Origin: Clostridiaceae bacterium
GTDB lineage: Bacteria; Bacillota_A; Clostridia; Clostridiales; Clostridiaceae
DNA: 23,713 nt
Assembly (NCBI GenBank): GCA_029256485.1
Contig: JAQSXU010000094.1
Span: forward strand, 1 to 23,713
Direction: 5' to 3'
Part shown: positions 1-6,118 of the stretch, piece after piece
Position numbering within the stretch: position 1 is the stretch's first letter
How the letters are laid out: the number at the start of each line of letters is the position of its first letter
Notes under the pieces: model-generated
The model's database searches: none
Told to the model about the DNA's origin: nothing
Seen by the model: only the letters and a program-made list of their open reading frames with translations
Made by a program: the position numbers and the translations under genes

Positions 1-1
1 T

Positions 2-886
2 TACAAGGAATCAGTTAAAGAAGATTCAGCTGAAGTTCAAAAAGCAGCTGAGGATATGATAAATCAAGGATGTAATGTAATTATTGGAACAAGTTTTGGT
101 TTTATGGATGGAATGGTAGCTGAGGCTAAGAAGCACCCTGAAGTTACATTTTTACACTGCTCAGGATATAAAACAGCTGATAATTTAGGAACATATTACG
201 GCAGAATGTATCAAGTAAGATATTTAACAGGTATAATTGCAGGTATGAAAACTAAGACAAATAAAATAGGTTATGTAGGAGCTTTCCAAATTCCAGAAGT
301 AATAAGAGATATTAATGCTTTTACATTAGGAGTTCAATCAGTTAACAAAAATGCTGTAGTACAGGTTGTATGGACAAATACTTGGTATGATCCAGCTAAA
401 GAAAAAGAGGCAGCTAAAGCTTTACTTGCTCAAGGAGCAGATATAATTTCACAACATCAGGATACAGCAGGACCTCAGCAGGCAGCAGAAGAGGCAGGAG
501 CTTTTTCTATTGGATATGATACTGATATGAAAGACAAAGCACCTAAAGCTGTTATGACATCAGCTGTATGGAATTGGGGACCTTATTATGTAAAGACAAT
601 GAAAGCAATTCAAAATGGAACATGGAAAAGTGATCAATATTTTGGCACAATTAATGATGGTATAGTTGAACTTACACCTCTTACTGCAAATGCACCTGCA
701 GGAGCTCAGGCAGCTGTTGACAAGGCTAAGGCAGATATAGAAAGCGGAAAGAATAAAATATTTGTTGGACCTTTAAAAGACCAGACAGGTGCAGTAAAAG
801 TTCCAGATGGAAAAGTTATGACAGATCAGGAATTATTAAATTTTGACTGGTTTGTTCAAGGAGTACAAGGCAAAATAAGCAAATAA
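2..886 (+). CDS. BMP-family ABC transporter substrate-binding protein (5' end missing)
   Basis: This is the C-terminal 294 residues of a basic-membrane-protein (BMP/PnrA-like) solute-binding lipoprotein. The reading frame is open from base 2, so the signal peptide and lipobox Cys lie outside the window, and the Met at base 56 is internal. Family features include the N-lobe segment VIIGTSFGFMDGM, the region RYLTGIIAGMKTKTNKIGYVGAF, and the C-lobe stretch ADIISQHQDTAGPQQAAEE followed by GYDTDM. BMP proteins bind nucleosides or related ligands outside the cell and deliver them to an ABC importer. An ATPase and two permeases follow directly in the order of the Bacillus guanosine importer NupNOPQ, so nucleoside uptake is likely. 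The exact ligand is inferred, not shown; a simple sugar is the main alternative. Confidence 0.93.
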   Translation, partial: YKESVKEDSAEVQKAAEDMINQGCNVIIGTSFGFMDGMVAEAKKHPEVTFLHCSGYKTADNLGTYYGRMYQVRYLTGIIAGMKTKTNKIGYVGAFQIPEVIRDINAFTLGVQSVNKNAVVQVVWTNTWYDPAKEKEAAKALLAQGADIISQHQDTAGPQQAAEEAGAFSIGYDTDMKDKAPKAVMTSAVWNWGPYYVKTMKAIQNGTWKSDQYFGTINDGIVELTPLTANAPAGAQAAVDKAKADIESGKNKIFVGPLKDQTGAVKVPDGKVMTDQELLNFDWFVQGVQGKISK

Positions 887-900
887 GGGTGGTAAATCTT

Positions 901-2424
901 ATGGAAAATAAATCTCCATTTTTATGCATGAAAAATATTAGAAAAACCTTTGGAAGTGTAATTGCAAATAATAATGTTAATTTAATAGTAAATAGTGGGG
1001 AAATTCATGCTTTGTTGGGTGAAAATGGAGCCGGTAAGAGTACACTAATGAACATGCTATCAGGAGTATATACTCCTGATAGCGGTTCTATTTTCATACA
1101 CAATAAAGAAGTTAAATTTTCTTCACCTAAAGATGCAATTAATGCAAAAGTAGGAATGATATATCAACATTTTAAATTAGTAGAAAATCTCACAGCAGTA
1201 GATAATATTTTGCTTGGACAGAAGAATAGTTTTTTTATAAATAAAAAAAATGCTTTAAAAAGGATTAATGAAATTTGCAGTAAGTATGATTTGGAATTCG
1301 ATGCAAATAAAATGGTATACAATATGTCTGTTGGAGAAAAACAGGTTTTAGAGATTATAAAGGTTTTATATAGAGGAGCAGATATATTAATTTTAGATGA
1401 ACCAACTACAGTTTTTACACCACAGGAAAGTGAAAAACTTTTTAAAATAATGCTGAAGATGAAAAGTAATGGTTGTGCAGTTATTTTTATTACACATAAA
1501 ATGGACGAAGTTATGACCATTTCAGATAGAATAACAGTTTTAAGAAAGGGAGAAACAGCTAAAACTGTTGATAAGTGTGATACATCACCAAAGGAATTGG
1601 CGGAACTTATGGTGGGCCATAAAGTAGATTTATCAATAAACAAAGCTGAATACAGTGATAGAGAACTGGTACTTGAAGTGAAAAATATGAATGTAACGGA
1701 TAGTTCAGGAACAGAAGTTCTTAAGGGTATTAATTTCAAACTATATAGCGGGGAAGTATTAGGTGTTGCTGGAATTGCAAATAGTGGACAAAAGGAATTA
1801 TGTGAAGCCCTTGCTGGAATTTGTAAGGTTAATACTGGGGAAATGCTTTTTCAGGGAGAAAATATAGTAGGAAATAATCCAAGAGAAATAATAAAAAAAG
1901 GAATAAGTATGAGCTTTATACCAGAGGATAGATTAGGAATGGGTTTGGTAGGATCTATGGACATGATAGATAATCTATTACTTAAATCTTATCATAACCA
2001 AAGTGGTATTTTTTTAAGTAAAAAGGAAGCAGCAGCTAAAGCAAAGGAAATAAAGAAGAAATTATCTATACAGACTCCTAGTATTCACTATCCTATAAGA
2101 AATTTATCAGGAGGAAATATTCAAAAAATACTATTAGGAAGGGAACTTGATATAAATCCTAAAGTACTGATTATGGCATATCCTGTTAGAGGTCTTGATA
2201 TTAATACATGTTATACCATATATGATTTAATCAATGAACAGAAGAAAAAAGGGGTTGCCGTTTTATATATTGGGGAAGACCTGGATGTGCTTACTGAACT
2301 TTGCGACAGGATTATGGTGCTTTGTGATGGAAAAATTACAGGTACTGAAAATGCTGAAGAAACATCTAAATACAATCTTGGACTGCTAATGGCAGGGAAA
2401 ACTAATCTAGAGGAGGGGGCATAA
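901..2424 (+). CDS. Nucleoside/simple-sugar-type ABC transporter ATP-binding protein (two NBDs)
   Basis: This 507-residue protein has two tandem nucleotide-binding domains, as in the RbsA/MglA/NupO family. The first domain is canonical: Walker A GENGAGKST at about residues 40-48, signature MSVGEKQ, and Walker B LILDEPTTVFTPQE. The second is degenerate, with GIANSGQKE in place of Walker A, an intact LSGGNIQK signature, and LIMAYPVRGLD in place of Walker B. One fully catalytic site is normal for this family. A GTG at 889 is in frame, but the ATG at 901 is preferred because AGGGTGG at 886-892 sits about 8 bases upstream. The gene lies 14 bases after the BMP gene and one base before the first permease, so it is the energising subunit of the importer. 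Confidence 0.95.
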   Translation: MENKSPFLCMKNIRKTFGSVIANNNVNLIVNSGEIHALLGENGAGKSTLMNMLSGVYTPDSGSIFIHNKEVKFSSPKDAINAKVGMIYQHFKLVENLTAVDNILLGQKNSFFINKKNALKRINEICSKYDLEFDANKMVYNMSVGEKQVLEIIKVLYRGADILILDEPTTVFTPQESEKLFKIMLKMKSNGCAVIFITHKMDEVMTISDRITVLRKGETAKTVDKCDTSPKELAELMVGHKVDLSINKAEYSDRELVLEVKNMNVTDSSGTEVLKGINFKLYSGEVLGVAGIANSGQKELCEALAGICKVNTGEMLFQGENIVGNNPREIIKKGISMSFIPEDRLGMGLVGSMDMIDNLLLKSYHNQSGIFLSKKEAAAKAKEIKKKLSIQTPSIHYPIRNLSGGNIQKILLGRELDINPKVLIMAYPVRGLDINTCYTIYDLINEQKKKGVAVLYIGEDLDVLTELCDRIMVLCDGKITGTENAEETSKYNLGLLMAGKTNLEEGA

Positions 2425-2425
2425 T

Positions 2426-3496
2426 ATGCTTAGAGTTGTAAAAAGAAATGAAGTTTCAAGGGAAGAAAGCATAGTAATTAGAGTAGCTTCAGTGTTTTTT
2501 GCTCTAGTAGTTTCCAGCATATTTATATATGCTATAAAATTAAACCCCCTTCAAGTTTATGCCAGCATGCTAAAGGGGGCCTTTGGTTCACCATACAGCA
2601 TAAGGGAAACTATTAAGTTAGCCATACCTCTTGTAATTACAGCACTGGGAATTTCCATAGCTTTTAAAATGCAATTTTGGAATATTGGCGGAGAAGGTCA
2701 AATTATAATGGGAGCCTTTGCCAGCTCATTTTTTGCTTTGAAATTTCCTAATTTATCTAAACCAATTTTATTAACCATTATGATAGTTGCAGGAATTATA
2801 GGCGGCGGTTTATGGGCATTAATACCTGCTGTTTTCAAATCAAAGTGGAGAACTAATGAAACCATAGTAACTTTAATGATGAATTACATAGCATTAAAAT
2901 GGGTAACATTTTTACAATATGGCCCATGGAAGGATAAAACTGCTCAAGGGTTCCCAAAGATACCTAATTTTTCAGATAACGCTACTCTTCCTGATATTTT
3001 TGGCGTGCACATAGGTGCTATTTTTGCAATTGTATTAGTTGTTGTAGTATATCTTTTTATGAATAGAACAAAGAAAGGTTATGAAATTGCTGTTTTGGGA
3101 GAAAGTGAAAATACTGCACTATATGCAGGTATTAACATAAACAAAACAATTATTATTGCAATGATGCTAAGCGGAGGACTTTGCGGACTCACTGGTATGA
3201 TACAGGCTTCAGCTATAAGCAATACTTTATCTGTGGAGGTATCAGGAGGAGTTGGATTTACAGCCATAATTATCAGCTGGCTGGCATCTCTCAGTGCACC
3301 TATAACATTAGTTGTTGGAGTGCTATTTGCAGCTTTGGAACAGGGAGGTTCATTTATACAAACTGCCTTCGGTATTCCTAGCGCAGCAGCTTCAATACTA
3401 CAGTCAATGATATTGTTTTTTGTTCTTGGCAGTGAGTTTTTCATAAAATATAAAATATTAATTAGCAATAAAGCCTCTATAAAGGAGGGAAATTAA
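2426..3496 (+). CDS. ABC transporter permease, BPD_transp_2 family (first subunit)
   Basis: This 356-residue hydrophobic protein has many predicted membrane helices and belongs to the branched-chain amino acid/sugar/nucleoside permease superfamily (NupP/YufP-like). Supporting segments are GISIAFKMQFWNIGGEGQI near residues 74-92, typical of the larger permease of BMP systems, and the cytoplasmic loop GYEIAVLGESENTALYAGI, which resembles the ATPase-coupling loop. AGGAGGGGG at 2411-2419 gives a good ribosome site for the ATG at 2426. The stop codon abuts the next permease gene with no gap, so the pair is probably translationally coupled and forms a heterodimeric channel. The transported compound cannot be read from the sequence. 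Confidence 0.93.
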   Translation: MLRVVKRNEVSREESIVIRVASVFFALVVSSIFIYAIKLNPLQVYASMLKGAFGSPYSIRETIKLAIPLVITALGISIAFKMQFWNIGGEGQIIMGAFASSFFALKFPNLSKPILLTIMIVAGIIGGGLWALIPAVFKSKWRTNETIVTLMMNYIALKWVTFLQYGPWKDKTAQGFPKIPNFSDNATLPDIFGVHIGAIFAIVLVVVVYLFMNRTKKGYEIAVLGESENTALYAGININKTIIIAMMLSGGLCGLTGMIQASAISNTLSVEVSGGVGFTAIIISWLASLSAPITLVVGVLFAALEQGGSFIQTAFGIPSAAASILQSMILFFVLGSEFFIKYKILISNKASIKEGN

Positions 3497-4426
3497 ATGA
3501 TTATATCATTTTTATCTGCAGCCATTGTAGCAGGAACACCGCTTCTATTTGCAACAGTTGGAGAAATAATTACTGAAAGAGTTGGAAACCTAAATTTAGG
3601 ATTAGAAGGCATGATGCTGATGGGTGCTGTTATGGGATTTATGATAGGACTTAAAACTGGAAACCCCATTGCAGCAATGATTGCGGCAATGATTGCTGGA
3701 GCTTTTGGAGCAGCAATATATGCTTTTTTAACCGTAAGTCTTAGAACAAATCAAGTAGTTACAGGATTAACATTAACCATATTTGGAACAGGATTTTCAA
3801 GTTTAGTTGGGAAAACTCTTGTTGGACAGGTAGCGCCTCAGGGAATAAAGAATTTCTTTTGTCAAATTAAAATTCCTGTACTTGGTGATATACCTTTCAT
3901 AGGACCTGTATTTTTTAACCATGATGCATTTGTATACTTTGGGTACATTATAGCGATTGCTGCTGGAATATATTTTTATAATACTTCCACAGGGCTGAAT
4001 TTAAGAGCTATAGGAGAAAACCCTGGGGCTGCAGATGCTGCCAGTGTTAACATAAATGTATATAAATATGTTAATACTCTTATTGGAGGAGCATTATGCG
4101 GATTAGGTGGAGCATATTTATCCTTAGTTTACGTGCCAGCATGGCAGGAAAATGTTACTGCAGGACGAGGATGGATAGCGGTAGCATTAGTAATATTTGC
4201 AGCATGGAATCCCTATAAGGCATTATTAGGATCCTACTTATTTGGCGGATTAGATATTATTGGATTTAGACTTCAGGGTACACACTTAGTTATATCCCAA
4301 TATTTAATTGATATGCTGCCATATTTGGTAACTATAATTGTTTTAGTGGTAGTATCTATGAAAAAGAGCAGAAAAAATGCATCACCGCAATCTCTTGGAA
4401 ATTCATATTTTAGAGAAGATAGATAA
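3497..4426 (+). CDS. ABC transporter permease, BPD_transp_2 family (second subunit)
   Basis: This 309-residue membrane protein is the smaller permease of the BMP-type importer (NupQ/YufQ-like). The N-terminal segment ITERVGNLNLGLEGMMLMG is highly characteristic of this subunit. The coupling loop GLNLRAIGENPGAADAASVN lies in the middle, and a conserved AWNPYKALLGSYLFGGLD segment lies in the C-terminal third. The AAGGAGG at 3482-3488 overlaps the end of the preceding gene. It is the last gene of the transporter operon. No classical terminator was seen before the next promoter at 4435, so some readthrough into the riboswitch region is possible. Confidence 0.93.
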   Translation: MIISFLSAAIVAGTPLLFATVGEIITERVGNLNLGLEGMMLMGAVMGFMIGLKTGNPIAAMIAAMIAGAFGAAIYAFLTVSLRTNQVVTGLTLTIFGTGFSSLVGKTLVGQVAPQGIKNFFCQIKIPVLGDIPFIGPVFFNHDAFVYFGYIIAIAAGIYFYNTSTGLNLRAIGENPGAADAASVNINVYKYVNTLIGGALCGLGGAYLSLVYVPAWQENVTAGRGWIAVALVIFAAWNPYKALLGSYLFGGLDIIGFRLQGTHLVISQYLIDMLPYLVTIIVLVVVSMKKSRKNASPQSLGNSYFREDR

Positions 4427-4434
4427 TAAAATTA

Positions 4435-4463
4435 TTTACAAATAATTGAATATGTGATAGAAT
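4435..4463 (+). promoter_or_regulatory. Sigma-A-type promoter for the riboswitch transcript
   Basis: A -35 box TTTACA (4435-4440) and an extended -10 TGaTAGAAT (TAGAAT at 4458-4463) are separated by 17 bases. Transcription would begin near 4470, just before the aptamer. The -35 box sits inside the inverted repeat AATTATTT/AAATAATT (4430-4447), which could be an operator or chance in AT-rich DNA. Confidence 0.6.
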
Positions 4464-4477
4464 ATGTATAAACAATT

Positions 4478-4575
4478 TGTATATTGATAATAGCACACCT
4501 ATCGAAAGATAGGGCCGCAAAGCTATGGGTCTACGGAAATTATAATTTCTATGATTGCCAGGTTACCAAAATACA
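4478..4575 (+). promoter_or_regulatory. Cyclic-di-GMP class I (GEMM-I) riboswitch aptamer
   Basis: The GEMM-I core is visible in order. First comes the entry sequence GCACACC, then a six-pair hairpin CCTATC-GAAA-GATAGG with its GAAA tetraloop (4498-4513). The conserved joining element CGCAAAGC follows at 4517-4523, then a variable second helix, then the 3' element GCCAGGTTACC (4557-4567), which matches the tetraloop receptor side. The closing P1 helix pairs TGTAT and the bases after it (4478-4490) with TTACCAAAATACA (4563-4575). A terminator follows about 28 bases later. Members of this class bind the second messenger cyclic-di-GMP and control the downstream gene, here the holin-like gene at 4734. 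Recognition rests on the conserved core; folding was done by eye. Confidence 0.9.
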
Positions 4576-4602
4576 TGTATACTTATTTGATTATCTTTTT
4601 TG

Positions 4603-4634
4603 GTGCCTGTTTTTTCGGGCACTTTTAATTTTTT
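4603..4634 (+). terminator. Riboswitch expression-platform terminator
   Basis: The stem GTGCCTG (4603-4609) pairs with CGGGCAC (4616-4622), with one G-U pair and a T6 loop. A T-rich tail runs to 4634. The 3' strand of aptamer P1 (ACCAAAA, 4565-4571) can instead pair with TTTTGGT (4598-4604), which overlaps the foot of the terminator. Ligand binding, by locking P1, might therefore favour termination. That polarity is inferred and the overlap is only two bases. Confidence 0.8.
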
Positions 4635-4690
4635 GAATATTATTCGTTAAAATAAATATAATCCTCAATATAGTTGCTAAAAGTACGAAG

Positions 4691-4725
4691 TCCTTCTTTT
4701 AATATTATAGATACTAAAAGGAGGA
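4691..4725 (+). promoter_or_regulatory. Hairpin sequestering the Shine-Dalgarno of the holin-like gene
   Basis: TCCTTCTTTTA (4691-4701) pairs with TAAAAGGAGGA (4715-4725) to give 11 base pairs with one G-U and a 13-base loop. The right arm contains most of the ribosome site AAAGGAGGAGG of the gene starting at 4734. If it folds, translation initiation would be lowered. Confidence 0.6.
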
Positions 4726-4733
4726 GGATAGTT

Positions 4734-5156
4734 ATGAAAGAACAATTTCTATCTCAAATTATTCCTATAATAAGCACTTGTGCAGTTATAGTCATATCAA
4801 TAACTATTAAGCTGATTGGAAATGCAGTCATATCTTTTCTGGAAGCTAAACGCAATGAAATAATTGGACGAGCAGGTTCGGATAAGTACAGCAAAGAAAG
4901 AGCTGTCGCCGGTGAAATATGGGATACTGTAGAAGAATACTTTAAAATGAACAAAGTTAACGATGAAATAAAAAATAAAAAAATAAATATGTTTAATGAA
5001 GAATTAAAAAGGGAAATCCCATATCTTACAGATGGAGAAATAAATTTTTTAACGCAAGTAATAGTTGAAGAAATAAATAAAGGAAAAGATGCATTGCAAT
5101 TAAAATCTAAAAAGGAAATGCTAAATGGCATATCCCAAATAAGTAACAAAAAATAA
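4734..5156 (+). CDS. Small membrane protein, probable LLH-family holin
   Basis: This 140-residue protein has one N-terminal membrane segment (about residues 8-32, IIPIISTCAVIVISITIKLI). A charged, helical cytoplasmic part follows, containing IGRAGSDKYSKERAVAGEIWDTVEEYF and ending with IPYLTDGEINFLTQVIVEEINKGKD. This order, including the W-x2-VEE-x-F stretch and the EEINKGK ending, is what I expect of phage LL-H-type holins. Holins make membrane holes for lysis or for release of cargo such as toxins or bacteriocins. The ATG at 4734 has AAGGAGGAGG 8 bases upstream; an in-frame TTG at 4674 is unlikely. No endolysin is adjacent, so this is not a plain phage lysis cassette. It lies downstream of a cyclic-di-GMP riboswitch and upstream of a UviA/TcdR-like sigma gene. 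The family call is from memory and moderately sure. Confidence 0.7.
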   Translation: MKEQFLSQIIPIISTCAVIVISITIKLIGNAVISFLEAKRNEIIGRAGSDKYSKERAVAGEIWDTVEEYFKMNKVNDEIKNKKINMFNEELKREIPYLTDGEINFLTQVIVEEINKGKDALQLKSKKEMLNGISQISNKK

Positions 5157-5166
5157 TATCATATGG

Positions 5167-5194
5167 TTTACAAATTTCAAAAAAATCCCTTTTT
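5167..5194 (+). promoter_or_regulatory. TcdR/UviA-type promoter-like element, copy 1
   Basis: TTTACA (5167-5172), a 16-base spacer, and CTTTTT (5189-5194) lie 139-166 bases upstream of the sigma-factor gene. The TTTACA -35 is the hallmark of promoters read by clostridial toxin/bacteriocin sigma factors; the -10 is not a sigma-A box. The -10 is also the left arm of an eight-pair hairpin, CCTTTTTA (5188-5195) with TAAAAAGG (5209-5216). Confidence 0.5.
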
Positions 5195-5271
5195 ACTAAT
5201 TAGATATATAAAAAGGACTGCAATATAGAACAGTTTTTTTATAAATAGTAACATATTCAAAGAATTATTAG

Positions 5272-5299
5272 TATACAAGCAAAATTAAGTCTCCTTTTT
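5272..5299 (+). promoter_or_regulatory. TcdR/UviA-type promoter-like element, copy 2
   Basis: TATACA (5272-5277), a 16-base spacer and CTTTTT (5294-5299) repeat the spacing and -10 of the copy at 5167. Transcription would start near 5305, giving a leader of under 30 bases for the sigma gene at 5333. The match is weaker in the -35 (one change from TTTACA). Confidence 0.45.
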
Positions 5300-5324
5300 A
5301 TATATCAATTTATGTGAAAAGGAG
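5291..5324 (+). promoter_or_regulatory. Hairpin sequestering the Shine-Dalgarno of the sigma gene
   Basis: CTCCTTTTTATATA (5291-5304) pairs with TATGTGAAAAGGAG (5311-5324): 14 pairs with two G-U wobbles and a six-base loop. The right arm includes the whole ribosome site AAAAGGAG. Transcripts coming from upstream would carry the closed hairpin. A transcript started from the promoter-like element ending at 5299 would lack the left arm and leave the site free. Confidence 0.6.
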
Positions 5325-5332
5325 TATTTAGA

Positions 5333-5857
5333 ATGGGAGAATTATATGAGCTTGTAGAATGGTCAAAAAAAGGGGATAAAGAGCGTCTTTTAGAAATAAT
5401 CTATAAGTTTAAACCACTGATAAGAAAATACAGTAGAAAACTTTGTTATGACGGTTCGGATAGTGACTTGGTTATATGCTTATTAGAAACTATATATAAT
5501 ATTCCCACTGATAAAGTTGAAATGCAAAAGGATGAATGTATTGCTGGATATATAAATATTTCTATTAAACATAAGTACATTTATTTATCTAAAAAATACA
5601 CTAGTATGTTAAGTAGGGAAACTGAGCTTAATACTAACATTATGGATAAAAACTGCGAAGATATATGGGAAGATTATATATGCTTAAATAATTTAGTGGA
5701 CAAACTACCAAAACTCCAGCAGCAAATTATAAAGAAAATATATTTTAATGGAGTTCTAGAAAAGGATTTGGCAAAACAGCTGAACATATCAAGGCAGGCA
5801 GTAAATAGAACTAAGAACAGAGCTTTAAAAAACTTGAAAAACAATTATCTATCATAG
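5333..5857 (+). CDS. Alternative sigma factor of the TcdR/BotR/UviA type
   Basis: This 174-residue protein is close in size to the clostridial toxin and bacteriocin sigma factors (about 175-185). Residues 8-55 look like a sigma region 2 (EWSKKGDKERLLEIIYKFKPLIRK...DLVICLLETIY). Residues 120-170 form region 4, with LPKLQQQIIKKIYFNG and the helix-turn-helix KDLAKQLNISRQAVNRTKNR. Regions 1 and 3 are absent, as in this group. Members direct RNA polymerase to promoters with a TTTACA -35 and usually activate their own gene; two such motifs lie upstream. TcdR and UviA are encoded beside holin-like proteins (TcdE, UviB), and here the preceding gene is also holin-like. No toxin or bacteriocin gene is in the window, so the target is unknown. 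The ATG at 5333 has AAAAGGAG at 5317-5324. A generic ECF or phage-type sigma factor is the alternative. Confidence 0.72.
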   Translation: MGELYELVEWSKKGDKERLLEIIYKFKPLIRKYSRKLCYDGSDSDLVICLLETIYNIPTDKVEMQKDECIAGYINISIKHKYIYLSKKYTSMLSRETELNTNIMDKNCEDIWEDYICLNNLVDKLPKLQQQIIKKIYFNGVLEKDLAKQLNISRQAVNRTKNRALKNLKNNYLS

Positions 5858-5885
5858 AGTTTAATGTTAATTTTTATTAAGAGCA

Positions 5886-5931
5886 TAGAAGAACATTCAT
5901 AAAGACGTACAAATCTAAGAATGTTCTTCTA
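5886..5931 (+). terminator. Inverted repeat after the sigma gene, probable terminator
   Basis: TAGAAGAACATTC (5886-5898) and GAATGTTCTTCTA (5919-5931) are perfect complements over 13 bases around a 20-base loop. The following sequence is AT-rich (AATAATTATAATTTTTATT) but has no immediate T-run, so termination is likely but not certain. The remaining gap to 6028 shows nothing recognisable. Confidence 0.5.
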
Positions 5932-6028
5932 ATAATTATAATTTTTATTGTTTTGTTTTGTGCCAAGGCATTTCCTATATCACTGACTATGAAATTAAAT
6001 TGTTATTTTTTAGATTTTTAACTTTTTA

Positions 6029-6057
6029 TAGTCAAATTTGTAAATATAATGTATAAT
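6029..6057 (+). promoter_or_regulatory. Probable sigma-A promoter of the HTH-TPR regulator
   Basis: A consensus -10 TATAAT (6052-6057) has a weak -35 TAGTCA (6029-6034) 17 bases upstream. It leaves a leader of about 55 bases before the start at 6119. Confidence 0.45.
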
Positions 6058-6118
6058 ATTTATGTATACAACATATTTGTAATGAATATGAAAAATAATA
6101 AGTAGTTGGGTGATATAT

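Noticed and set aside
889..900. GTG start for the ABC ATPase
   Set aside because: The GTG lies inside the ribosome-binding sequence that fits the ATG at 901.
4430..4447. Inverted repeat AATTATTT/AAATAATT as an operator or terminator of the transporter operon
   Set aside because: Pure AT sequence with weak pairing and no T-run; such repeats are expected by chance here.
4674..4701. TTGCTA-16-CTTTTA as a third sigma-specific promoter before the holin gene
   Set aside because: The -35 departs too far from TTTACA; only the -10-like arm and spacing resemble the other two. Worth testing but not called.
4674..4733. Upstream TTG start extending the holin-like protein
   Set aside because: No ribosome site before it, and the ATG at 4734 has a very strong one followed by a typical N-terminal membrane segment.
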